In this document: piece after piece, positions 28,923 through 38,657 of the stretch
Numbering within the stretch: position 1 is the stretch's first letter
Layout of the letters: each line of letters begins with the position of its first letter
Source of the DNA: Diplonema japonicum
Taxonomy: Eukaryota > Euglenozoa > Diplonemea > Diplonemida > Diplonemidae
Direction: 5' to 3'
DNA: 64,000 nt
Assembly: GCA_964019335.1 (NCBI GenBank)
Contig: OZ025731.1
Span: 250,501 to 314,500 of the forward strand
Position numbers and translations under genes: made by a program
The notes under the pieces: generated by a model
What the model was told of the DNA's origin: nothing
Seen by the model: only the letters and a program-made list of their open reading frames with translations
Database searches by the model: none

Positions 28923-30983
28923 ATGTCCCTGCTCCTCCTATGCACCTGGATCGGGGCAACTTCCATAATACCTCTCAGCAGCCTCGAGACAGCCGGTTAC
29001 ATACAAGACGTGAAGGTGGTGGGGGACATCCTGTACGCTGCTTCAAACACATCAGGGCTGATCATATTCGACGTGAGCACTTCTCCGAAACCCCGGAAAC
29101 TGGCGACGTTCAGCATGCACGGAATGACATCCATCGACGTTGCAGGGCAAACCCTCTACACGGTGAAGGGGACCAGCATCATAGCCATCGATGTAACAGA
29201 CCCCGAGGCTCCTGTTCTTTTATCCGTCACGAAAACCAGGAATTCTGTAACAAGCATCACAGTTGAGAGCCAATGGGCGTATGTGGTGGGCGATGGCGGC
29301 GTGACTGCGTTTGATGTGCGAAACCCAAGCAAACCTATCGAAGGCGGCACATTCTCAAGCTTCAATGTGTACACCTCTGTGTCCTCTCTGGGAAGCACCG
29401 TTATGATATGTGGAACAGAGGTAATCACAGTGGTGAACTTTGGTGTCACCCCCCCTGCGCACTTAGGGCGCCAGTATATACATAGTTTAAACTGCCATTC
29501 GAGCAGCGGTGTTGAGGACACCTTCTACATAGCTGGCCGGAGGGGTGTTTATACCATCAGTGCAATATCGCCTCACGACCCGGTGGAGCGCTTCACACGA
29601 GGTTTCACCGGCACTATGAGGGGGATAGACGTGCTCCGGGGCTCCGCCTTCGTCGCAGGCACTGATGGCTTCCACACATTGAACGCAACTGAAATGGATC
29701 TCAGGGTCGGCCACATCATGACCCCCATGCATGGTTGGCAGGTACGAGTGCGTGAAGACATGGCCTACGTGGCAGAGGGACCGAAGGGGGTGCAGGTGGT
29801 GGATATCAGTAACATCTCGAACCCGACACTCGTTGGTGGCTACAACCCGATCAGCGCAGACAGTCGGGACATCTTCGCACAGGGTGGCTATGCCTATCTC
29901 TCTGGACCCGTTGCAAGCTTGCAGGTTGTGGACATCAGCAACCCCAAGAAACCACTCCTTGTCGGCAGGCTTTATGATGGAACCGGGAGCTCTGTGCACG
30001 CTGTGGGGGCAACTGTCTACGTTGCTGGGGGGACGCAGCTCATGGTGATCGACGTGAGCGTCCCGTCAAGACCTGTGGTGCTGGGGCGGCGCTCTGTGAA
30101 GTGTGCGGCTGTCCACGTGGTGGGGACGACTGCTTACGTCGTGACCCTGCGTGACGGCTTTCAGATCCTTGACGTGAGCAGCCCATCGTCCATCAAACTT
30201 GTGAACTACCTCCCTTTCGACTACCTTCTGAAGGCAGCGCTCTTGGTGTCGAACAACATTGCATACGTCGTGTCGGACAGGCTAACCCTCATCAATGTGC
30301 AGGAGCCAACAGTGCTGGGGACTGCATGCAAGGGGAGCACACCAAGTGGTGTGGATGTGGTGGGGACAACGGCGTATGTGGCTGTTCAGGATGGCGGCCT
30401 GCAGGTGCTCGATGTGAGCGACCCCTTACAACCCGCTGTGCTGGCATCAGGGTGCAAGGGGTGCAAGGCTGCGACAGATGTAAAGGTCCACAACGGGACG
30501 GCCTACCTCACAACAAAGCAGGGGATGCAAGCGGTGGATGTGAACAAACCAAGGGCCTTGCGTCTGGTCGACACCTTCCTCAACAAGGAACGGGACCTGA
30601 AAGGGGAAGAGGGAGAGGAAGAGGAAGAGGAAGAGGAAGAGGCCACGACACTGTCCATATCCGATGGGGTTGCGTACGTGAGCCGCAACGGGTTGCACGT
30701 GTTTGGGCTTGTTGACAGTTACCCCTTTGTCCCTGAGGAGGAACCTGAAGGGAAGTCATCGGGAGAAGGAAGTACAACTCTTGCAGTAGTAAGTTTGGTT
30801 GGCTGCAGTATTCTGTTGACTGCAGCAACAGTACTGCTGGTGAGAAGGCTGCGTGCTGCAGGTGGTGAAGATGGTGTTGGGGCCAGTGACGTGTTTGGAG
30901 CTCCACAGGAAGCCGACGGGCGCGAAGCTCTAGAATGCAGCACTATGAAACACTCTGATCAAAGTTCTGAGAATATAGAGTAG
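28923..30983 (+). CDS. LVIVD-repeat surface protein C (tandem family member 3, swapped anchor)
   Basis: The protein has 686 residues. The N-terminal 145 codons match gene B. The centre (29359-29785) is unrelated in sequence to A and B but keeps propeller-blade patterning (FTGTMRGIDVLRGSAFVAGTDG). From 29786 to 30770 the DNA again matches A and B exactly as far as I can see (985 nt). At GEG the identity ends abruptly. Gene C then has its own membrane helix (TTLAVVSLVGCSILLTAATV) and a different acidic tail. The start context is AAAAAGATAATG. The same function is inferred as for A and B, possibly with different signalling through the new tail. Confidence 0.88.
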   Translation: MSLLLLCTWIGATSIIPLSSLETAGYIQDVKVVGDILYAASNTSGLIIFDVSTSPKPRKLATFSMHGMTSIDVAGQTLYTVKGTSIIAIDVTDPEAPVLLSVTKTRNSVTSITVESQWAYVVGDGGVTAFDVRNPSKPIEGGTFSSFNVYTSVSSLGSTVMICGTEVITVVNFGVTPPAHLGRQYIHSLNCHSSSGVEDTFYIAGRRGVYTISAISPHDPVERFTRGFTGTMRGIDVLRGSAFVAGTDGFHTLNATEMDLRVGHIMTPMHGWQVRVREDMAYVAEGPKGVQVVDISNISNPTLVGGYNPISADSRDIFAQGGYAYLSGPVASLQVVDISNPKKPLLVGRLYDGTGSSVHAVGATVYVAGGTQLMVIDVSVPSRPVVLGRRSVKCAAVHVVGTTAYVVTLRDGFQILDVSSPSSIKLVNYLPFDYLLKAALLVSNNIAYVVSDRLTLINVQEPTVLGTACKGSTPSGVDVVGTTAYVAVQDGGLQVLDVSDPLQPAVLASGCKGCKAATDVKVHNGTAYLTTKQGMQAVDVNKPRALRLVDTFLNKERDLKGEEGEEEEEEEEEATTLSISDGVAYVSRNGLHVFGLVDSYPFVPEEEPEGKSSGEGSTTLAVVSLVGCSILLTAATVLLVRRLRAAGGEDGVGASDVFGAPQEADGREALECSTMKHSDQSSENIE

Positions 30984-31098
30984 TGGGCTTGCTATTTCAA
31001 ATTTGAGTATCTTCTTTTTTTTTTTTGTTTCCTGGAAACATTACTTTATGATACCTGCTTCCAGCAAAAAAGAAGAAGAAGAAATAAATGAGGGTGTT

Positions 31099-31138
<40 letters not shown>

Positions 31139-31523
31139 TAATAAAAGCCGTGTTTATAGCTTTTTCTCCCCTCATTCCTCCCCCTTTTATTTTTTTGATT
31201 TTCATTGTTTCGGAATTAGTATCAATGGTTTGCTAGGTTTAAAAAAAAAAATCTGTTTAATAATGTGTCGGCAGTTCATCCAGGGCCGCATTGGCATTTT
31301 TTTTTTTTCTTCTTCTTCCATTTGCCCATAAAAGCATCGCCTTTATTCCCCCCTTTTTTACTCGAGAAAAAAAAAAAAAAAAAAAAAGAAGAATATGCTA
31401 TGCACTACATAAACCTGGTGCAATAATTCGCGTTATCTTTTATTATTTTTTTTTTTTATCCCTTCCTGGGGGACTTAGAGTAGACTTTTTTTTATTTTTT
31501 TTTATTTTTTTTTTTTTTACCCT
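30984..31523. repeat. Low-complexity spacer
   Basis: T and A runs (A run of about 30 near 31101-31130). No gene is seen. Confidence 0.7.
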
Positions 31524-31616
31524 TGTATTCCAGGGTTAACCGATCGCTCACGGGGTTTTTTTAAATTACAATCGGGTTCTAAATTGAGAAAAGGATTATT
31601 TTCCCGAAAAAAGCTG

Positions 31617-31649
<33 letters not shown>

Positions 31650-31868
31650 GGTCGGAATAGGGATTTTGAAAAAAAAAAAAAAAAAAAAAAAAATGAGCAT
31701 GGTATTGGTATTTTTTGCATGATCCTGTTTTTAATTAGGATCGATCGATCAAACCTCGATCATAAATCAAGAGAAACCCATCAAAACCCAACTGTGATCG
31801 AAAATCTAAAATTGCTCGGCTCGGGTTTCAAAACCCGAAGGCGATCGGCTAACCCTGAATACTACAAT
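31524..31868. mobile_element. Non-autonomous hAT-like element (MITE), about 345 bp
   Basis: The ends CAGGGTTAACCGATCGC (31531-31547) and GCGATCGGCTAACCCTG (31841-31857) are inverted with one mismatch. They match the ends of the larger element at 61714-63218. The right ~67 bp (31797-31863) match 63145-63213 with few differences. The interior holds T and A runs and a GATCGATCGATC stretch. There is no coding capacity. Confidence 0.75.
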
Positions 31869-32296
31869 GAACCGAAAAAAAAAAAAAAAAAAAAAGAAAA
31901 AACTACAAAAGTTGTCAAAAAAAACTTCAAAAAAAGGATTGTCGAATGCTGAAAACTAGTGATGGCGAAGCGTATTGAGTAATTTTATTTAGCTAAAAAT
32001 AAACGTCAGATATGCACACTTCAAAAAAAAAAAAAAAAAAAAAAAAAGATTCTGCACAATAAAAAGAGTTTAGTACCATTTTCTTTTATTATTATCCACA
32101 GAAGACTATGTCGCGGGGGTGTCCGTTGCGGTGTTGATGTGCAACTCGCTGTCAAATCTGGGTATAGGGGGGCGAAAGACCAATCCATCTTGGTATTTAA
32201 TTTGGTCAAAATTCAAGTTTCCTCCCCCCTTTTTTTTTCTCTTTTTTTTTTCTCAGTTATTATTATTTACAACCCTGCTGCAGGCCTATGCTGGCA
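31869..32296. repeat. Spacer
   Basis: A runs and a unique island at 32055-32230 without a supported ORF. Confidence 0.5.
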
Positions 32297-32440
32297 GGAA
32301 ACGTGGAAACGTTTCCGTTTCCATGTTTTTCAAAATTCTTATGGAAACGCGTTTCCTTCTTAAGGAAACGTAAGGGAAACGTTTCTGTTTCCTTTTTTTT
32401 TTTTTTTTCAAAAAAAATGCATGGAAACGCGTTTCCATGC
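32297..32440. repeat. Cluster of GGAAACG palindromes
   Basis: At least seven GGAAAC/GTTTCC half sites lie within 144 bp, arranged as palindromes: GGAAACGTTTCC, GGAAACGCGTTTCC, and a perfect 22-bp one at 32419-32440 (arms GCATGGAAACG). It lies about 180 bp upstream of LVIVD gene D. It could be a protein-binding array, a foldback repeat or a transposon end. Confidence 0.65.
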
Positions 32441-32458
32441 CCAGCATGGGTTCAGGCA

Positions 32459-32490
<32 letters not shown>

Positions 32491-32618
32491 GTTCCCGGCA
32501 TTTCTTACGGACCTTTGAAGTCACAAAATGTGTTCTGTGATTCTAAATTCTAAAAACTTGATCAGGCCACCAAAAGACCACTCACTGGGGGAAAAAAAAA
32601 GAAGAAAAAAAAAAAAAA

Positions 32619-33695
32619 ATGACCCCTCTCTTCCTATTGTTCACAACAACAACAGCAGCGCTGACCTTGCAAAGCAAAATCGACGGCTTCGGCAAGGCAA
32701 CGGACATGAAGAGTGTCGGGACGCTCCTCTACGTCTCGTCAAACGAGTCAGGACTGGTCATTCTCAACATGAACTCTCCCACCGATCCAAAACAACTCGG
32801 AACCCACCCCGCCGTGGCCCAACCCTCCGCAATTGACGTAACAGGCGACACCGTTTACATAGCAGGGAAGGACGAACTGATGGTTTTAAACACCAGCGAT
32901 CCTTCCAACCCGAAGCCCTTGGGAACGCTGCCGATCACAAATTGCACCGCCTTAACCATCGTGAAACAGACGTTGTACATAACAAGTAGTGACGGTCTGC
33001 AAATTCTGAATGTAACCGACCCGTCATCTATAACACCGATTTCCGATATCAATCTTCAGTACACAGTTCAAGGAATGGCACTTCAATGGGGAATCGCATA
33101 TATTACTGCTGGGGACGTCTTCGCCTTGATAAATGTCAGTCCCACGGAACCAACGGTCGCGGTCACAATGACAAGCCAGGAAAACAACAATACTGGCCAT
33201 CGGGCAGTGGATGTTCTTGGCAACGTTGCTTATGTTGCTGTTGAAAATGGTGGTTTGCAGACGTTTGACATCACTTCACCTTCCAAGCCTGTCGCCCTTG
33301 CTTCTTACTGTGATGGGTGTGTGTCGGGGACCAATGTGGTGGTTTATGAATCGACAGCGTACCTGACTACTGTTGACGGGATGCAGGCGGTAGATGTTGG
33401 GTCCCCCGCTTCGCCCCGTATGTTGAGCTCTTATAAGTTCTCATCTGAGGATGTTAACTCAGCTATCGCTTCTTCTGGGATTTCTGTTTTTGTAGGTCGT
33501 TCGGATGGGGTGTACGCATTTGAGCATGTTTCTTCTGGGAGTTCGTCTGATGAAACGGCCACGGCGGTTTTGGTGTGTGCTGTGGTTCTCGTGTCGGTGG
33601 TGCTGAGCCTGTGCGTGGCGCAGCTAGCTGGGAAGCGGGGGGTGGAGATTACACGGGATGCGGGCAAGAAACCGGAGTTCGAGGATAATTTGTAA
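32619..33695 (+). CDS. Diverged LVIVD-repeat surface protein D
   Basis: The ATG ends an A tract. The protein has 358 residues, about half the size of A-C. It has a signal peptide (MTPLFLLFTTTTAALT), about seven LVIVD-type repeats (for example VAYVAVENGGLQTFDITSPSKP), many N-glycosylation sequons, a transmembrane helix (TAVLVCAVVLVSVVLSLCVA) at about 310-330 and a basic/acidic tail. It shares the C-x-G-C motif (YCDGCVSGTNV against GCKGCKAATDV in A-C), so it is a true paralogue. It lacks nucleotide identity with them and has no conversion blocks, so it may represent the ancestral form. Confidence 0.85.
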   Translation: MTPLFLLFTTTTAALTLQSKIDGFGKATDMKSVGTLLYVSSNESGLVILNMNSPTDPKQLGTHPAVAQPSAIDVTGDTVYIAGKDELMVLNTSDPSNPKPLGTLPITNCTALTIVKQTLYITSSDGLQILNVTDPSSITPISDINLQYTVQGMALQWGIAYITAGDVFALINVSPTEPTVAVTMTSQENNNTGHRAVDVLGNVAYVAVENGGLQTFDITSPSKPVALASYCDGCVSGTNVVVYESTAYLTTVDGMQAVDVGSPASPRMLSSYKFSSEDVNSAIASSGISVFVGRSDGVYAFEHVSSGSSSDETATAVLVCAVVLVSVVLSLCVAQLAGKRGVEITRDAGKKPEFEDNL

Positions 33696-33702
33696 GATCA
33701 CT

Positions 33703-33741
<39 letters not shown>

Positions 33742-33872
33742 GACCCTCGCAGCAAGAACCCGCCAGAGCCCCAGAACGGGGATAACGGGGACTAAGCTCA
33801 GCTCGGCCGGTGAGCGCAAAAAAAAAAAAAAAAAAAAAAAAAAAACGCATACCTTGTTCTTTTTTTCTTTTT

Positions 33873-33909
<37 letters not shown>

Positions 33910-34582
33910 TTCATTCCAGGTTTCTACCCGGGCAAAGTGCAAAAACAAGGGAAAAAAAAAATTAAAAAAAAAAGAAGAAGCACATGCACACATAAAGAAA
34001 TAGAACAGTTTTTGTCATAGACACCCGCCAAGGGGTGTCGAATGACAATTTAGTCTAAAAAAAAGTGTGATTCTAAGGTTATCCTTTCTATTCTTTTTTT
34101 TTTTTCCCCATTTTTTTTTCTTCTTCTTGTTAAAGGGTAGGGTAAATAGATGAAAGTGCTTTTCTATCTATGTCTATCTGACCTCTGGTTCTTTTCTTCC
34201 CCCCCCCCTCCTTTAATTATTTCCTTTCTGACCTACCTCCCCTTCTCCCTTTGATACTATTATTTTATATTTTCATTCTCTTATGTTGCAAATGTTCCCC
34301 CCCCCCCCCCCCCCATTGGTCTGAATACCTCTGATAAGCTATAGGATTGCTTAAAAATAAGAAGGGCAAAAAGGCAAAAAAAAAAAATTAAAAAAATGGA
34401 AAACTTTTTCTTTTTTTATATACATAAAATTACTGCCTTCTTCCCCCTTCCTTTTTAATTATCCTGTGTTTTTTCTTTTTTTTTTTTTTCTTTCTCTATC
34501 TCCTCCTGCATATCAAGTTCGCGCCGCTATGAGTAATTTCATTAGGTAGAATTACATTCGTGCACACAAACAAATTGAGCGC

Positions 34583-34625
<43 letters not shown>

Positions 34626-34700
34626 CCCTGTGTCTCGTTGGTTACACTTCTGTTTCCCTACAACGAAAACCACATTTCCTCTCTTTTCAGCATTAGCAAA

Positions 34701-34736
<36 letters not shown>

Positions 34737-35076
34737 CAAATGAAATCAAAATAAATTCATCTGAGTGAATTCCACCTTAAAATAATGTCCTTTCCCCCCA
34801 AAAAAAAAACAGAAAAATAGAAAAAAATTGAGAATAGGTTTTTTTAGGGGGAAAGTGGATTGGTGATTCATTCTGGTCCCTCCCTCTTATCTTTTTCTTC
34901 GGTTTCCTAGGGGAGCTCGTTGAAAATATTTAAAAAAAAAAGATTTTTAGAAGTTGTAGTTTTTATTATTTATTATTATTATTATTTTTTTTTATTCTCC
35001 TCAAAAAGGGGTGGGAAAGAAAAAGAAAAAGAAGAAGGGCAAGTCCCGCTTCTTTTTTCTTTTTGTTAACTTTCTG

Positions 35077-35111
<35 letters not shown>

Positions 35112-35171
35112 AGAAACGAAAAAAAGATCGCCATCTCGAAGTGTTCGCGGGAAAAAAAAAAGGAAAGGGCT

Positions 35172-35214
<43 letters not shown>

Positions 35215-35656
35215 CCACTCCTTTTATTCTGTCGCGTGTTGCAATGGCCCGGGTACACCGCCCTTTGGAGAAATGGCAGGCGGTATAGAGAGAAAAAGAA
35301 AATCAACTGAAAATAGTGAAAAAAAAAAATTCGAGCAAAAATAAAAAAAAGAAGATCCTTCCATCTTTCCCCCCCTCCTCTTTCTTTTTATCATATTCCT
35401 ACATGGAGCATGAAAAGAATAGAAAGCCAAGCTTATATCCGATACTTTCAAAGAAGTCTTTTTTTTTTTTTTTTTTTTTGAATATTCTGACGCATCAATG
35501 GAAAATAGAAAAAAAAAAAAAAGAAATGTCACTTGGAAGGCTGTTCCTGATCCGCAAATCCTTGCCTCTCTTGAGGTTCATCTTTCGCCCGGCTCCATCT
35601 TCTTGTGGGCCGTTTGCGTAAACCACTTCGTTTCCTGCAGCTGGAGGGCATTTATT
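33696..35656. repeat. Low-complexity spacer
   Basis: T runs follow the gene D stop, followed by A, T and C runs (34297-34314 C run). GGTGAGCGCAAAAA at 33808 recurs near 43671. The island 35530-35650 is unique but has no convincing ORF. Confidence 0.65.
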
Positions 35657-35660
35657 TTAA

Positions 35661-37421
35661 CCCATAACACTCCGGGGCCTATCTACATAGGGGTCCCTTT
35701 TTTGCTCCTTTTCATAATTTGAGGGGGAAAATGGCAGCATTTAACCCCCGTTTGCAGGTAAAACGGGTTTTTTGGACCAGGAAAATTAAAAAAAAAGTTC
35801 AAAAATAAATAAAAATACAAAGGGAATGAAGAGTTGAATGGCCGTAGGGTGCTCAAAAACGACCATGTCAAAAATGGGTTGTGCACGGGGGGGTGTAAAT
35901 TGAGCATCCTGGGACAAAAAAGGCAGCATCAGGACCCCTCAGATGTCTCAGACCGAGAGAAGTGCCTATTTGCGGGTGGAATATCGGCCTCGAAATCGTC
36001 AAGAGGCCTTTTTGGGGTGATGGAAGAGTGGTACGAAAAAAGCACTTATTTGGACAGAGGTGTTGGTTTCAGGTGTAACATTTGTAGATTGTGCGTTTTG
36101 TGCATTCTTTCAACCTGCAGACCCTGGAGGTGCCCCCTTTGAGTGGCTAGCGGTCACGTTTGGTGTAATCTGGGGTATCGGGTGTGTGTGCACCACTAGT
36201 TGGGTGCCGGGAGTGGTGTTTTTGCAACGTTGGACCCATCAATTAGGCTCTCTCGAAAGCGCTCTTTAAAGCAGCCAGGGTTGTGTATCTCTTTGGCATC
36301 CCTGAACCATATTTTATTTGAAGTGCATAGCAGTTAACTATTGTCACTTCTAGGGTCCACCAGAAGAGTCCGCAACACCCAACGAAATGCAAGCCCCTCA
36401 CAGTTATTTCACAGGGCTTCGGCCAGACCCACAGTCGAAAAGTAGCTATCGCAAACTACCGTGTTGTCATTTCCCCGGAAAGGCTCTGTTAACCCCAGCC
36501 CCGCTTTTTCCACAACACTGAAATCTTCAAGTGCGTGCCCCTCGATTTTGGTGGCGTGGATGTGAAAACGCAAAAGATAACCCGTGCTCGTTCAGTTTAG
36601 GCAGTAGATTTTTATGCCATATCTTTTACGCTTGAAAGGACAGTAGACCCGCAGCCCCCAATTGCCCCGTGAAGGTACGAGTGTCTCGTCAATGCTTAAT
36701 TATTTTCCTGGCACTGCTGCTTTTGCCCACTTGTCACCAATTCTGTCCAGAAACCCTCGTATCTTCACAACACATCACCGTTTGACTCTTCTGTGTGAGT
36801 GAAGTGGAGGCTACTTTTGATTTCCCAGTACCGTCTCCTGGGCATCGTGTTACTGAAAAGGGGGATTTTCATGGGTCCTGTGGACCAATACGACTGCTGA
36901 TTCTGGGCACCCGTAAACCCATCGCAATGCTCAATCCGAGTAAGCGGTAGAGTCCTGTGTCGAAATTTTATCAATCTCAGCGTCCTTTTGCTTGTTTGTC
37001 TCTTCTTGGATGACGTCTGTTGTATAAAAAAACCGAAGGAATAACCATTTTGCGTACCACGGGACAGCTTTTTTTCTCCCCACTGGCCTATTTTATGGTC
37101 TCTATGTACCAACTCCCTTACCCATGAAGGTTGGACCTCGTCCGTAGCTGTTTTGGCTTTACCTTTGCGTTTTTTGGGAACAATTTGGGCACAGTATGCA
37201 CACCCGTTATTTTGCGTTTTTGGCCTATCTACTCGGATTTGGGACCCACTTGGTGGGTGGATAACAAGTTAAAGTGATGCAGCGCAGCGTGAATTGCAGT
37301 TGAAAATAACTCCTCACTATAGTCGTTCTTGGAGATCCAGGGGTCGTGGGGACGAAAAAGTACTTAGAGAAAAAAACGATTTTTCAAAACGACAAATATT
37401 TGCGCCTTGGAGTGTTATGGG
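35661..37421. mobile_element. piggyBac element 1, 1761 bp with TTAA duplication
   Basis: It is flanked by TTAA at 35657-35660 and 37422-37425. The 13-bp terminal inverted repeats are CCCATAACACTCC and GGAGTGTTATGGG, with the CCC...GGG ends typical of piggyBac. It encodes a decayed transposase on the minus strand. It is far less homopolymeric than the surrounding DNA, which makes it stand out. Confidence 0.9.
36290..37112 (-). pseudogene. Decayed piggyBac transposase (element 1)
   Basis: On the minus strand, fragments in changing frames give the order expected of the family. The N-terminal part carries IPLFSNTMPRRRYWEIKSSL and HFTHTEE (RF-x-x-I...LHF box). Then LSIDETLVPSRGNWG and KRYGIKIYCLNEHG hold the first catalytic Asp region. 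Then LTEPFRGNDNTVVCDSYFST holds the second catalytic Asp region. Stops and frameshifts occur between the blocks, for example near 36765 and 36660. The C-terminal part toward 35700 was not resolved. It cannot be active. Confidence 0.8.
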
Positions 37422-37425
37422 TTAA

Positions 37426-37744
37426 AAAAAAAAAAAAAAGAAAAAAAAAAACTATTTCTGAGGATAGCAAGGTCTTTTATAATGTCAAACACAAATGACA
37501 TTCAGGCCTCAATGCCCCCCCCCCCAAAAAAAAGAAGTCCTTGGTTGACAGGTATTTTGCTGTTATTATTTTTTGTCAATAGAATTGCGCCCCTCCCCCC
37601 CCCTTTTTTTCAATGATTCTGTCTATTATGAAGAAACAAAAAAAAAAAAAAAAAAAAAGCAAGCGATAGCAACAATGAGTCGAGACTCGTTATTTTTGTT
37701 AGTAATAAAATAGCTATCATTCTGGCACGATTTTTTTTTTACCA
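37426..37744. repeat. Low-complexity spacer
   Basis: A, T and C runs with one short unique stretch. No gene is seen. Confidence 0.6.
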
Positions 37745-38255
37745 TCGTATGAGGCTTTCAAGGCTAGATACGGGCCATACATCTCGACGCATGACATGGT
37801 GCTCCAGCCATTGACAGGGGCTGATCTGAGAGCCGGGAGCGAGAGGACGACGAGGAGAGGGGGCCGCTAGGGGTCTTGCTGAAGAGGTGGCTACCCTTCC
37901 TGAACAAGGGGTGGTCCTTCATTGAAGGTTTACGCGCTCTGGTGCCCAGTGCGAGACAGCAAAGAGTGGGAAGAATGCTTTCCCCGCCAACGCGAAGACA
38001 AGGGTACACACCCTTCGACATCTTGGGGGCCCGACGGCACACGGCTACGACAGGAGACCACTCTTCTCCTCGAGCCAAACCGCCCCCTACCTAGCACGAC
38101 TCCAAGCAATGTTTCTCGCCCAGATGCCGTCATCTCATCGCAAACAGCCACCGCAGGCACCAGACAGCAACCGCAGAACGGTGACCGGTGACCGGTGACC
38201 GGTGTGAATTTCACCCTGAATGGTGAGCACCCACCCGCACACCGAAATTTATCAA
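37745..38255 (+). mobile_element. LINE-like retrotransposon remnant, copy 2
   Basis: The start translates as EAFKARYGPYISTHDM...LTGADLRA, matching the 5' part of copy 1 (AFRTRYREYIVSQKM...LTGEDLRA). It then jumps to the GVL-x-x-RWLPFL-x-KGWSF segment (copy 1 position ~1600), and then to the shared 3' end (37980-38250). So it carries two internal deletions relative to copy 1. A GGTGACC unit is repeated about three times near the end (38180-38202) where copy 1 has one. It has no coding potential. Confidence 0.75.
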
Positions 38256-38384
38256 AAAAAAATTTTTTTATATATATTTTTTTGTGAGCCCTTATCCTGT
38301 ATTTGCTCCTTTTTTTTTTTTTTTTTTTTTTATTTCACCAAAAACCCACTTTAAAACACATTTCAAGGACAACACAGCAAAACG

Positions 38385-38657
38385 ATGAATGTCCTTCAGT
38401 GGTGCCACGACCCTTATGCGCTGTGTGTCAGGGGTCAAGAATCTACCGCCCTATCCTGCACGACGGAGGGGAGCGACGGTCTTTCGGCGGAATATCTCAG
38501 CACAGACGAGGAAGGGGAAGTTATAAAGAACAAATTGAAGCGATTTGCAAGGAAGCATCACCTGTGTGTGGGTATCTCATTTGAAGACGAGGTAGAGGGT
38601 ACCCACCGTTATAGGCACGACCCGTATTCTGTGAAATATAGTGTGAAGTTGTGTTGA
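38385..38657 (+). CDS. Small hypothetical ORF, 90 aa
   Basis: The frame is hydrophilic with balanced codon use, sits in a non-repetitive island and begins ACGATGAATGTCC. No motif is recognised. It directly follows the LINE fragment and could be part of that or another decayed element, or a real small gene. Low certainty. Confidence 0.35.
   Translation: MNVLQWCHDPYALCVRGQESTALSCTTEGSDGLSAEYLSTDEEGEVIKNKLKRFARKHHLCVGISFEDEVEGTHRYRHDPYSVKYSVKLC

Noticed and set aside
35834-36269. Plus-strand ORFs with Cys-rich ends
   Set aside because: They lie inside piggyBac element 1, antisense to the transposase remnant, and have no independent support.
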